A DNA stretch of 64,000 bases from Sebastes aleutianus. Taxonomy: Eukaryota > Chordata > Actinopteri > Perciformes > Sebastidae. A program made the translations under genes and the position numbers. The first letter of the stretch is position 1. Each line of letters starts with the position of its first letter. This document shows, piece after piece, positions 24,788-35,600 of this stretch. The notes below the pieces were generated by a model. It saw nothing but the letters and a program-made list of their open reading frames with translations. It had not been told where the DNA came from and searched no databases. The stretch lies in NCBI GenBank assembly GCA_916700875.1, contig CAKAKS010000022.1, positions 11,616,013 to 11,680,012 of the forward strand. The letters are read 5' to 3'.

Positions 24788-26994
24788 AAAATGCTGAAAA
24801 GCTGTTGTGTAACAGGTTAACCGGCTTTCACACTGAGATTTGAGGCACAAGCGATACGTGAATATTCACTGTCAGTGTGGTAAATCGCTAAAAGACGCTG
24901 GGAGGCTGCTGCAGTAATACAGTCATACATTAACGTTATAGCAGCATCAGAGTGTTTACTCCAATTAGCCTATAGATCAAACAGTTGGCTATTAACACGG
25001 TTATTTACAGACAACACGTATCCTAACGTGTCAATCAAATATGTAGAGATGTCTGGATAAACAATATCCGGCCACTGGGTTGGACGGGGGAAGAATCGAG
25101 GGACATGGCAGCGATCAACCTCAGGTTAAGGTTGAAAAATAATTATTAGACATGCGTATAAAACAAACATTTGTTTAACAAGAGATGAATAAATATAAAC
25201 TTTCAAAATTACAATCAAAACATGCGTCAAATCCATTCATGTATTCATCTTTTTCAATGCACCGAGCCCACGAAATGAAGTCTAATGCATCAGCATCATA
25301 AAAAGATCGCCACCCCAGTGCCTTTAATTCACCTCTCCAGCTTGGGCTTTCCAGTAAGATGATCAAAGCGGGTCCAGGCCTGTAAAAAGCTTGACTCTAG
25401 GGGCAAAAGGGGGTCCATTGACTCCAGCTCCTCTCCGTTGCCTTTGAGGGCCCAACTGGGCTTTCATTTTCTCCTGCTGCCTCGCTGCTATTACCAAGAG
25501 TAGCTGCACTGAAAGACGCCAGATGCCTTTTCATCTTTAAGTGCAAGGGGACATGGTGTGCTTGGAAACGACCAAAAAAGGAATCTGTAAACGCTGTTAT
25601 TTTCTTCAAGATGATTAGTTAGGTGGGGTAAAAAAAAGAAAGAAAGTTTGAGGGATCTGCAGAAAAGGGCCCGGCTGAAAGGAAAAAACTGGTGTCAAGT
25701 TGACCCCCGCTGTGACAATTACTCCAGCGGGACCCAGTGGTGCTTTTATGCTCTGGAGGTAAAAGCACTCTGGAATTTGTTTAGACTCTACCTAAGATGC
25801 TCCCAACACATGCGTCATTCACATCACTTTGAACCTGTCTGTGCAACAATTACGGTGTCATTTTGTATTTGCACTAAAGCAATTTTTTAGCAAGAGCTGG
25901 CATCTTGCAGGCTTTTATTATATTCACAGGACTGCAAAAGAGAGCGATGTGTGTCCCTGATTTTCCACTTCCATTGACAGATTCCTCAGCATGTTTGAGG
26001 ATTAATTAAAGTTCTTCTGCTTTCCCTAATAAATGAGATATTTTAGCTTTACCTTTTTCAAGATTTTCCTCATCTTATCTGTCTAACAAAAGCAGCTTGT
26101 GAGCACAGCGTTTATTCTTGGAGGAGTGAAAAAACCTGACGTAGTTTTCAGAAATAACAGCACAGTCTTAGGAGGCGTTTTGTTACCTAGCAACTTGCCT
26201 GCAAACCTACTTTGACGCAGTGCTAATGGTGAAGTTACTCATTAACTAAATAGAGTTTGCAACATAGTCCCAACAGACGCCGCGCAGACGCAACATAAAA
26301 AAAACTTTAATCTGCCTCATCCTTTATGGGAACAACTGCGTCAGGCGCATGAGGGAGGAATTAAAAAATCCTCTGTGAAGTGGGGGGAGCGTTGATGAAG
26401 CCGCGCAGGCAGAAGGTTCACCGGTGTTTGAACACAACAAACAGACACCTAGAATTATACTTCCATGTTCAATTTACAGCCGAGCGTGCGCCAGCGCAGC
26501 ATTAAACAAGCATCTGGGTGTTTTGGCTCAGGTTGCCGTCAGCTAGGCGGAGAAATCCCTTTTCCTCTCTGATGCTCGGCACAGAGTCGTCTGAGGGCAC
26601 CTCGCTCGATGTGAAATGAAAAACCATAAACTTCCCTGTTCCTTTGTTGGTTACAACCTCATTAGCTTAATCGATTTTTGCTTAATGGTGCTGTAATAAT
26701 TTCCAATCATTAAAGTGTAGAACTTTAAAGAAGAACACAGTACATTACACTTTACATGGAGGAATTGACCGTAATGACATTGAGATTAAATTAGTTTTGT
26801 CTCCTAATATACTATTTCACACTAGAATATTAATGTAAAACATAAATAGGGACAAAGAAATGTCTGATCTAGATCCTAACTTGCAGAGATGGTTAAGGTT
26901 AGGCATTGATCTTGAATGGTTAAGGCTGGGATAAGTCGCTGGGCAGTGAATCACACGAGAGGTTTTTGCAAGTTTTTGGAAGCAATTTCGGGGT
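24788..26994. other. Non-coding DNA, candidate conserved elements
   Basis: No gene is seen. The stretch at about 25900-26050 (ACTTCCATTGACAGATTCC, GGATTAATTAAAG) and that at about 26600-26720 (ACCATAAACTTCCC, CTCATTAGCTTAATCGA, CAATCATTAAAGTG) are unique, repeat-free and rich in homeodomain-type TAAT words, like known vertebrate conserved non-coding elements. Alignment would be needed to support this. Confidence 0.4.
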
Positions 26995-27175
26995 TACCTT
27001 GTAGACACAACCCTTCCAAAGGGTCGCACAACAAATCTAAGAAGTCACAAGAAGATAGTTGGTGACGGTTGAACCCGTCACCATGAATAGACATATACAA
27101 CCTATACTGAGGGGTCACAAGTACACAAACCTTTGTTTTAAGTGGTCACAAGCCTAACTGGTTGGGAACCACTGG
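26995..27175 (-). mobile_element. hAT-like repeat fragment with CAGTGGTTCCCAACC end
   Basis: On the minus strand the segment begins CAGTGGTTCCCAACC, a well-known type of vertebrate hAT terminus. It is followed by GTGACC, GTGACCCCTCAG and GCGACCCTTTGGAAGGG blocks. The distal end was not found, so it is a truncated non-autonomous copy. Confidence 0.55.
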
Positions 27176-27773
27176 ACAAGAATGACACGCTGCAGCAACA
27201 ACCAAGCAGCCAAAAGCATTAAGCCATTCAGCAAAATATCAAAGTGATTACACATCTGTGAGAAAAGAAACAGCAGATGCACCTGAGAGGAGAATGAATT
27301 CCATGAAGACAGAGAGAAAAAACATCCAAATCAGAAAAGCCATGTCTAAGACTGGTAATCATTTTCACTAGTCTGTCTAATCCATCTGAGTTTTGAGCCA
27401 CGAGCTCTCGTATGCAAAGTCACGAGCTGAACAGGCATCATCAGTGTGATTGAGTTCACCCCTGTGGTCTGTTCAAATATTTCCCTGCCAGATTAAGTTT
27501 GCTAAACACACAATTCAGCGCAATTACGTTAGCCTCGGCTGTCATTATATCGCTGAGGAAGAGAGATGGACGTGGGCCGCGGTGACGATGAGAGGCGACT
27601 AAATCGCTCCAGAGTCGGCCTATCAATCCATTAGTAGTCCAATTCAAAGCAGCCTGCAGGCAGGAGGAGGCCTAACGTCTGCTTTGCTTAAACTTTGGAT
27701 GCAGTTCAGTGGCACAAGGATAAGTACAGAAACCTGAACTTCAAAGTGAATAAGATAATAATCATCTCAAGAG
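27176..27773. other. Unique non-coding DNA, possible conserved element
   Basis: No gene or repeat end is seen. Roughly 27455-27660 is complex and unique (GCGCAATTACGTTAGCC, GTCATTATATCGCTGAGG), so it is a candidate conserved segment, not demonstrated. Confidence 0.4.
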
Positions 27774-27990
27774 TTTTCATTCACATATCTTGAGGTCAGA
27801 GGTCAAGGGACCATTCTGAAAATGCCACTTTTTCCTCGCCAAAAAGTAGCGTGAATTTGGTGTTATTTAGAGTTCTTCCCAACAAGCTAACATGACATGG
27901 TTGGTACCAATCGATTCCTTGGGTTTTGCAGTTTCATATGATACCAGTATCTTCACTTCAGCTTTAAGACTGAGCCCGCTACAACCTACG
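27774..27990 (-). mobile_element. AGGGCTGTCAA-family repeat, copy C (partial)
   Basis: In reverse orientation it carries TTTTCATTCACATATCTTGA, the DR1 block, GGTTGGTACCAATCGATTCC, CATATGATACCAGTATCTTC and GAGCCCGCTACAACCTA. It lacks the terminal AGGGCTG end and instead runs into a short CGATACTGTGATGTATCGA repeat scrap to about 28050. Confidence 0.7.
27793..27805 (+). promoter_or_regulatory. Perfect DR1 nuclear-receptor motif (predicted)
   Basis: AGGTCAGAGGTCA: two perfect half-sites separated by one base, at the position of the repeat that is equivalent in copies A and D. Confidence 0.5.
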
Positions 27991-29342
27991 AAAGATTGAA
28001 TACAAATATTGCGATACTGTGATGTATCGATTTTTCCCCCACCCTTAGTTAAGCTTGTATTAGGGGAAAACATGGAAAGACTTTAGCTCATACTCTAATC
28101 TGGGATGTCAAGCATAAGCTTCTTATTTAATTAGGTGAAGAAAATAATGGGAATCTGTCATATTTAAAACAGAAGCTGTACCACAAAGAAGAAGAAAAGG
28201 AAGAACGTGGAGACCAGATAGTGTTTAGAGCATTATTTGTGCTCATCTGTTCTGAATGTTAAAAGTCTGTTTGTTCTTCAGGCAGTAAGAGTGGCCTTCT
28301 TCTAGTCTTTGAATATTTACCAAGCCATAGCTTAATCCCCCGAGAGGAAAAAAAAAGGGAGTGGAAACAGGGATTAGACCCGCAGCCTTTACCTCACACA
28401 ACCGTTCCCGTCCACTCAAACTCCATTACATTTCCCTAAACTCAGGTGTTTTGGCCTCCCTGTGGCGTTACACCAAACAAATGTTCCTTAGTATTGACAT
28501 TGACTCGGTTTGAAAGTGCCTTGGGCTCAGGCATCGCGGTGAGTCACCAGAAGCTGATCTAAGAGCAGTTTCAGATGCTCGACTGCTCCAGATATTTCAC
28601 AGTCGAGGAACAGATTAGGACGCAGCAGCTTTGATCCTGTTAATATGATGCCTACCATCTTTTCTGCCACCTTCGGTACATGAGACGATCTGTATCTTCC
28701 TGCCAGCATTTAGGAAGAGTGGGTTTGGTGGCTGGGCATCTTTTTTTCTTCTTCTCATCAGTTTTCTGGCTTTCATCATCATCAAGTAAAAATGTTACAA
28801 TCAGTTATGTTTGGTGTTTCTGCAAGCATAGTGGATGCATTGCAGTCACATCAACAGTTTGCTTGGGTTGTACTTTTGTGTTCGGTTCATTTCAAGCAAA
28901 TTAGGGTTTGAAAACAAATTGTACAATCGCTCAGAAGATGATTGTTAATTGGACAGACTTTTGTCATACTGCCGTGTTTGATTTTGGTATTGTCAGTTAG
29001 GAAAACATGGGGAAATAACTGATTTATTTTAATGTCGGAGTGTTTTTTTAAAACACGAGGAACTGCTGGGAATCACATGATAACAAAGGTGACATTACAC
29101 CCATAAAAAACAGCATTTTGGGGGGTGTATTTTGTATTTGGTTTGGATTATTTTGTTTCGACTGAGGCTACAACCCTCCGTGGAGTGTTATTTTTCATAA
29201 TCGCATGGCTAACCAGCCACTGTCCCCTGGCAAAGTCTTGATATTTTTACATTATTTACAGCGCCCTCCGGACGTCACTGCCAACTTCCATCAGAAATGC
29301 TCAAATACACTATGATGATTATTAATAACTACTTGATGTTTT
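27991..29342. other. Mostly unique non-coding DNA
   Basis: After the repeat scrap ending near 28050 no gene, transposon end or strong tandem repeat is seen. Two short frames at 28527-28904 lie head to head and are unrecognisable. Confidence 0.5.
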
Positions 29343-29610
29343 TAGGGCTGCCCATTCTAATTGGTCATTTTGGTCTTAGTCGACTAAGATTTCTTTAGTT
29401 GTTTGGTCCTTTTTTTATGCTTTTTTCATGCTGAATGACATATATCCAAGTAACTTATGAGCACATCTCTGGTAAACACAAGATTTAAAGTGGTGCTTTT
29501 TGTGCGATTCTTTATGTTTTACAGATCTGTTGATTAAATCAACCAATTGCATAGTCCAAAAAAAATCATACGAGTGTTAGTCGGCTAAGAATTTAAGTCA
29601 AAGACAGCCC
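29343..29610 (+). mobile_element. TAGGGCTG-ended MITE, copy 1 (hAT-like)
   Basis: It begins TAGGGCTGCCCATTCTAATT and ends AAAGACAGCCC. It is homologous to 33622-33920 in the same orientation: TTTGGTCTTAGTCGACTAAG, TTTTTTCATGCTGAATGA, AACTTATGAGCACATCTCTG, GTAAACACAA, TTTACAGATCTGTTGATTAA. It is short, non-coding and has palindromic TTAGTCGACTAA words near the ends. This copy is the more diverged of the two. Confidence 0.7.
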
Positions 29611-29617
29611 TTTGCCA

Positions 29618-29633
29618 TTTAAAATGATTTATA
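29618..29633 (+). repeat. SINE target-site duplication, left copy
   Basis: TTTAAAATGATTTATA immediately precedes the SINE and is repeated exactly at 29821-29836 after its A-rich tail. Confidence 0.9.
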
Positions 29634-29820
29634 GGGCGCCTGGGTTAGCTCAGTTGGTAGAGCGGGCGTCCATGTATCAAGGCTTGGTCCTGACCGCGGC
29701 GGCCCGGGTTCGAATCCGACCTGTGGCCCTTTCCGCATCCACTCTCTCTCTCCCCCCTTTCCAAGACTCTATCCACTGTCCTCTCAATAAAATGGAAAAT
29801 GCCCCCAAAAAAAAAATAAC
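29634..29820 (+). mobile_element. tRNA-derived SINE, full length
   Basis: The head reads GGGCGCCTGGGTTAGCTCAG and contains an A box (TAGCTCAGTTGG) and a B box (GGTTCGAATCC), the two parts of an RNA polymerase III promoter. The 5' GGGC can pair with GCCC after the B box, as in an acceptor stem. A CT-rich body follows, then TCAATAAAATGGAAAATGCC and a run of A. A perfect 16-bp target-site duplication flanks it, showing insertion by target-primed reverse transcription. It is not a working tRNA gene: the A-B spacing is long and a tail and duplication are present. I recognise it as a common percomorph SINE but do not name the family. Confidence 0.9.
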
Positions 29821-29836
29821 TTTAAAATGATTTATA
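29821..29836 (+). repeat. SINE target-site duplication, right copy
   Basis: Exact repeat of the 16 bases at 29618-29633. Confidence 0.9.
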
Positions 29837-30889
29837 AAGTACGTAAGATGATTGCCAAGACATATATTGTGAAAACATGATCATTAGTAAGTTTCATATA
29901 GCTTCAACTGCTGCTTCCTATAACTGTAACATGGCATTCTTACTGAAAATAAAAACAATAACTAAAAAGCCCGTAAAGAGTGAATACTTCCACAGTCCTG
30001 TAAAATTGCAAACTGTTAGTTTAAAGTTAGAAAAAGCATAAAATTGAATGAGTAACTTTCTTCAGGATCCAGATATGCATCAACTCCACACAGTGACAAT
30101 CCTGGGTGCATGTACCAGGGTCTTTTCATTAAATATATGCAGTAGTTTATCAGAAAATAGCAAAAACGTTGACGGGGGCCTTATCTCAAAATGTTGAAAA
30201 ACCTTTGAGAAAATCCCTGGATCCACATCAACAACAAAACACTCGTTCCTTGGCTCATTGCCTGACTTTTCAATAAACTTCATTGAAAATCTCTGCACAA
30301 GTTTTTGAGATGTAATGCCAACAAACAAACGAATGTGACCAAAAAATATAACCGAAAAAGTCTCTCTGCTTTACCAGTGAGGTCCAAATATGATGACAAT
30401 AACAATGTCTCAGTGTGAGTTAGTGAGCCATCTTAAGCTTCTATCTAGTTTGGTCTCAGTGAAGTATCCAGCAACAATGAAACTATCTTTCAGGAGACAA
30501 GCTCAGACAAAAACATTTTTTTCAATTTAACACACACCAGGAGTGTGGAGACGTCTACACTGTTTCCTGGTCATGACCAGAAAATGGACCAATTCAAAAG
30601 TTTGAAAGTCTTTTTCCCAAAGAAACTTATGAACTAGTACGAGTTTCTGCACATTGGGGGGCCAAATTCTGCTCTCCAATTGGCTTTTTTGGGACATCAT
30701 ATTTCCAAAAACACACTCTTCCCTTAGGGTGTCCAATTAGCATTTATTTTTTTCAGACCGCCAGCATCTTTTTTCAATTGTTCCCAATGACGAGAGTGTA
30801 TTTCGCCTTTTTGTGCATCCGCTCCAAGCACTTCTTGCTTGAAAATCTCTGAACTTTTCAGAAAAGCGTTTGTGACGTCACTGTAGAAA
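29837..30889. other. Non-coding DNA, probably partly transposon-derived
   Basis: No gene is seen. The last 110 bp (from about 30780, with TTGTGCATCCGCTCCAAGCA and AAAATCTCTGAACTTTTCAG) resembles the leader of a DNA transposon whose ORF follows at 30890. The rest is unassigned. Confidence 0.45.
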
Positions 30890-31165
30890 ATGGAGAAACT
30901 TGTTTCTGCCGTGTCTGTCTATCGTGAGCTATATATGTCAGACAGACACTATCATAACAAAGACCGAAAAGCCCATTTGTGGGAGCAGATCGGCCCGAAA
31001 GTTTCTGGTGAAAGTGTTGTGCTTTTATCGGCATACGTGTTGTCTCCGATGGATCATCCTCCTGGCTCTACGGCTGTCAGATTGAACGGTGACAAGCTCA
31101 GTCATACAAAGTATGAGGACAAGCATCCTCCGGTTGGTGCTCATGGTGAAAAAACAAATAGATAG
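30890..31165 (+). pseudogene. MADF-like transposon ORF fragment
   Basis: The 91-codon frame starts MEKLVSAVSVYRELYMSDRH and continues YHNKDRKAHLWEQIG. This matches the first half of a MADF (Myb/SANT-like) domain: a helix with Leu and Val, a P/RELY step, Tyr-x-N-K-x-R-K, then W-x-x-I. Family knowledge: MADF proteins are accessory DNA-binding proteins of PIF/Harbinger-type transposons and also host factors. After about residue 40 the match is lost (no Cys-K-W step), so an intron boundary, frameshift or truncation lies there. An upstream leader resembling a DNA transposon supports a TE origin. An intact host exon is less likely. Confidence 0.45.
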
Positions 31166-31555
31166 TAGTCCAAATAGATCATAAAAAGCAAGCGGGTGAT
31201 GCTAGTCTATCATACAACAGTGGTTAGAGTGGTGATATGTTGTCAGGATATTGTTGTTATAGAAACACTGGGATGAAGCGCTCCCCAGTACCCTGCCAGC
31301 GCTTTCCTAACAGAAGAAAAACATTATATGGATACACGCGCTTACTGGATGGAATGATGTCTGCTAATGAAATGTGAGCTGTAATTTTGACAGTGGATAA
31401 TCTCTTTTGGAAGATTATGTGAGGGAGAAATGAGGCGTTGTGACTACTTTGGCACATCGGAGCTATATGATGACATGCTGCTGTGACAACGGGAGCCTGG
31501 GTGGACCCGAGTGTGAGATATCTCTCATTAATCTCTTTTTAAGCATTAAATATAA
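31166..31555. other. Unique non-coding DNA, no gene seen
   Basis: No repeat or coding structure is recognised. The far end of the MADF-bearing transposon could lie here but was not identified. Confidence 0.45.
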
Positions 31556-32319
31556 GAGTCATTCTCTAATTGGGGGGAACTATTTTCTTCAAAAATATAA
31601 CACTGTATAGATTAAGGGAACACATATTTAAAGATCAGACACACATTTTTATGCACACTATGTTTCATTTAGCTTGAAAATGTCATGATGTTCCTAAATT
31701 GACAGTTTTTGGAAATGTCCATTTTTCAACTAAGCAGGTCTTAACCTCAGAATAATTATTAAGTTAGCATTATATATTTGTTAGTTATTTAAACATTCTA
31801 AATACCTTATAAATACCTGTTTTTAAATGGAGTTTCACATTTAAATTATATAAATACGTCAGTTTATTAATGTCCCTAAAAGTTCAGCCAACTACGTTAC
31901 TAACACAACATCCCCCTGCAACTATAAAATGGTTTGTCCCAAAACCATGTGACCAGTATTACGGGATGTAATTTCTCTCAATGATGGCCAATTTGAATAC
32001 ATTTTGGTGACTGTACCCTCATTTTTAAAAATATTTTATCCATAATAACGCATTGTCAAGGAGTATATTACTTGATTGTCAACTATGTTGGGTACATTGT
32101 TATGGTTTACAATTATTTTATGGTTTTAATTCAAATATATGTTGAAATTTAAGGTTTACCTGATAAAGAAATAAAATATCACTTTCCTTAAAATATCAAA
32201 AAAGTAGTTAATGTTTAAGCTTAAGGTATATTTGAACTTTAACCACTTCTTTGAGAAAGCACATTACCTTTTTACCTTTTTGTTCATGTGAAATGTACCC
32301 CCCATTTATGGAACGACCC
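31556..32319. mobile_element. TIR element with poly-G end motif
   Basis: The left end is GAGTCATTCTCTAATTGG, then GGGGAAC. The reverse complement of the right end is GGGTCGTTCCATAAATGG, then GGGGTAC. That is 17 of 22 terminal bases inverted, including the unusual TGGGGGG. The 764-bp interior is AT-rich and non-coding. No target duplication was convincingly identified, so the superfamily is open. Confidence 0.6.
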
Positions 32320-33621
32320 ATACATGTTGGCCTTTGTTACAGTGCATGTGTTATAGTCTTATTTTAGGGTTGACAGTTGAGTAATTTAATTCAAATTTCA
32401 CATTTGTAATGTTGACATGTAAATAACTTTTAAATGAATTTAGCCTGCTGTTCAGCAAAGCAGCTAATAAACTGATTATCACATCTATTGTTGCACCATT
32501 CCACATTATCAAAGCAAGACTTGATGAACTGCAAATACAGTAACTATTTGCAATTCATCCAGTTTTATTAGAGAGCAGCTCTTTTTTTTATGTCTGCTAA
32601 CTTCGTGGAACTTAATTAATGAGTTAGACAGTCCTCCAAAGACACCAGGAGTGTCTTCGACAGCTAAGCTCATACAATATCATTGAGCCGCACGTTCTTC
32701 TCTCACGGGAGAGAAGCAAACAGGGTCTGTCTTTTGTGTTTGTCATATCTCCTCCAGCCCATGGTGACCGCAATGTGTCTCACACACTTTGGCTCACAAA
32801 GGACAGATCGACACCAAGGAGCCAGGGGAATTGGAGCATTGTGGGAAATGGCTTCCCTGTGGCCATTTTGAACACGCCAGACCATCTTCCCCCCATGTGT
32901 TGTCTTCTCTTAAGCTTATCCAGAGGGGACTTCTTTTTTTTTTCTCTCACTGTGTAAGGATCATAGAGCCGCACTGACGGAGACAAGCCACCCAGTCTGA
33001 TGGTTACTAAACACCGCGTGGCAGCCTCGAGCACACGCCACAGTCACCGAGGAACTGTTCTGCACACGACGTACCGAGCAAACAGTTGCAAGAAGATACA
33101 TATATGCTGTTTATGACCTATTCTAGTTATGAATGCAATGCTTTATATACTGCTGCATCAATTTAATACTGTATTTTACATGCATTAAAGTAACACTGTA
33201 CTGCTCCATAGCACACAACCATATTTCAGTGTATTTACAGGGTGTTGATAGGCTCAGAAAATTGGATCCTTGAAGCTTGAAATCCATGAAGGTTGTCTTT
33301 AAAAAATAAATTATAGTTTATCACAACTTGGGTTTTATTTGCGTTGCTCCACTCGTTGGTTCTATTCATTATGATAACACTGTATTCACTGAAGTTATTT
33401 GTCAATCTTAGAACATGGCTGCATACTTCAAATTGAATCCAACAAAGTTAAACCTAGAAGTTGGGCTGTAACCTGCTGTATGATCTTTAGAATGGACAGT
33501 TTGAGTTGATGTGATTTTACAGTTAGTCCTTTTTCTATCTTAAAACAAATTTGACTTATATTGAGGTTTGCTTAAAACTTTTGCAATGTTGCCTTGTTCC
33601 AAGATCTCAATTGATTTAAAC
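32320..33621. other. Unique non-coding DNA, no gene seen
   Basis: Five short frames overlap on both strands around 32683-33034 in a GC-richer patch with a CCATTTTGAA word; none has a domain. No transposon ends were recognised. Confidence 0.5.
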
Positions 33622-33920
33622 TAGGGCTGCCCCCTCTTAGTCGATTAGTTGACTAATCGGTTGTTTTGGTCTTAGTCGACTAAGAATTCTTTCGAAGATT
33701 AGTAGTTTTTTTATGCGCTTTTTTCATGCTGAATGATTATTTCTAAGAAACTTATGAGCACATCTCTGGTAAACACAATATTTAAAGTGGTGCTTTTGTG
33801 TGATTCTTTGCGGAGAAAGTCAATTTTACAGATCTGTTGATTAAATAAACTAATCGATTAGTTGACAAAATCGTATGAGCGTTAGTCGACTAAGAATTTC
33901 TTTGGTCTAGGACAGCCCTA
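33622..33920 (+). mobile_element. TAGGGCTG-ended MITE, copy 2 (hAT-like)
   Basis: The left end is TAGGGCTGCCCCCTCTTAG. The reverse complement of the right end is TAGGGCTGTCCTAGACCAAA. Palindromic TTAGTCGACTAA words lie near both ends, and TCGATTAGTTGACTAATCGG lies close to the left end. Flanks ATTTAAAC and AATTAAAA match at 6 of 8 positions, compatible with a diverged 8-bp hAT-type duplication. It is better preserved than copy 1 at 29343-29610. Confidence 0.75.
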
Positions 33921-35061
33921 AATTAAAACAGAATTATCAGAACCAGTGATGGAAGTTGGGAAAATGAAGCCCAAGCTTTAATCAACTGTACTTTTCCCTT
34001 TAACACACACAACCTTGCAAAGTTATGCCGTTACTTTAAGTAATGCTTGCATCAAATTCCATCCCATTCATATTTTAAGTCCATTTTGATTACGTGTAAT
34101 TCATTTTCTGTTTTCATTATTTAACATATTTAACAAATATCTTTTTTCTATTAATTCGACACCTGTAGAAAAAGTTCACTTTACTCTCTACTATGCAGCA
34201 CTATAGTGTCCTGTGGGAAACAAGGCTGGATGAATAGCTGCCCATACTGCCTCCACATGAAACATAACCATAGCAACTGTGGGTTAATGATTATTAGGCT
34301 AATCATTTTCAATATTGGTTTAGAGTGGGTCTGCTCATCTTACACACTTCACTGCGACTATGACCACGCAGGATATTCTCTAGCGTATGTTTACATTTTC
34401 AGATTTGATTTGTTCATAGCGCCTTATGTATTTAACATCACAAATTAAAAAGTGATTGTGTTGAGGTTTTGTATTCTGTTGTCATTTTGTGGATTCTAAC
34501 ATGTGAACTACAACAGGTGTTGCTCTGTCAGAAATCCCCAAGTCTGCTAGTGACATGAAATTGCGTCTGCCTGGTGTCACCCCACCATCATTGAAGAGCA
34601 GGCTCACATTGATTCCATGAGCAAGGCAGGAAATGAAATAGCAGCACAGCTAGATTAAAACGGGGAACAGGGAGTGCTGTCTGTCTCCTCTGAACAGGAA
34701 ACATGGCTGAATACTAACCTTGACAGTGGAGAGGGAGGATTTCATTTTGTGCTGGCAATGACAAGCCAAAACAATGTGACTGATAGAGGTCCAGTCCTTT
34801 CTGGGAAATATTGTTTTAGTTGTAGTAATGGTGAGAAATTCGTATAAAAAAACTGCTTTGACTCAATTTCCCTTTAACTCGATTATTAGCTTTATTTTTC
34901 ACCTTTATTGTACTTAGTTTGGCTTGTTTTAAATTTTAAATAATTCACTTTGCTACCAAACAAAAATATAATTAGTTTTTGCTGAAGCTTGGAAATGTTA
35001 ATTAGACTTATCTATCACCTCTGATTAGATTTTTGGGCATTTCTTCATACAGTATATACAA
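33921..35061. other. Unique non-coding DNA, no gene seen
   Basis: AT-rich without recognisable coding, tandem or transposon structure. Confidence 0.5.
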
Positions 35062-35600
35062 ACTAGAACTGCACTCGGAGAGCGCAGACCTCCGCCAACG
35101 CGTGACTTTAAAAACAGATCACAGCTCACAGCTGGCGGGTACGTGATCTGGTCGGCTTATTATTAACACGGTGTGTTTCCGTGTAACGTGTCGGCGGATG
35201 CCTCTCTCATTCAGCAGCCGTGTTATGTCTATAGCGATACACCACGTTGGCTGTCATCCCGTCATCTACCGCTTTTTTCTTTATCACCGCGGACGGCCAG
35301 CAGCTTCCACACGCACATCCACACACGTATCTCTCTGCTCTCAGAAGGAGGCGGGGTCATGCGTCATCAACGTGTCATCAGTTACACTGCGCATGTGAAA
35401 AAAAAATATATAAATATTATTGAATCCGGATCGCCACCAAAATTTAATGGATTGTTCATTCACCCCTCCAAAAAATTTCATTCAAATCTATCGCGGACTT
35501 TTGGAGTAATCCTGCAAACGGCCAAAAAAACAAACTAACAAACCAATGCTGGTGAAAACGTAACCTCCTTCCTAGGCCTTCGGCCTTGGCAGAGGAAATG
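35062..35600 (+). mobile_element. Dispersed fish repeat with CCTCCGCCAA / TTGGCAGAGG ends
   Basis: The 5' part reads ACTGCACTCGGAGAGCGCAG, then ACCTCCGCCAACGC. The 3' part holds CACCAAAATTTAATGGATTG, ATTTCATTCAAATC, GGAGTAATCCTGCAAACGG and AACGTAACCTCCTT, then TTGGCAGAGG, so the ends are roughly inverted (CCTCCGCCAA versus CCTCTGCCAA). Sequence of this type is very common in percomorph genomes. It may be a retroposon tail or a MITE. Open frames inside are shadows without domains. Confidence 0.6.

Noticed and set aside
29634..29728. Possible functional tRNA gene
   Set aside because: A and B boxes are intact, but the spacing is too long for a cloverleaf, and the CT-rich body, A tail and target duplication show it is a SINE head.
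32683..33034. Cluster of five overlapping open frames
   Set aside because: Frames lie on both strands over the same GC-richer patch; none shows a domain. Shadow frames, not an exon.
35173..35538. 121-codon frame
   Set aside because: It lies wholly inside the dispersed repeat at 35062-35600 and ends in its conserved non-coding 3' part.
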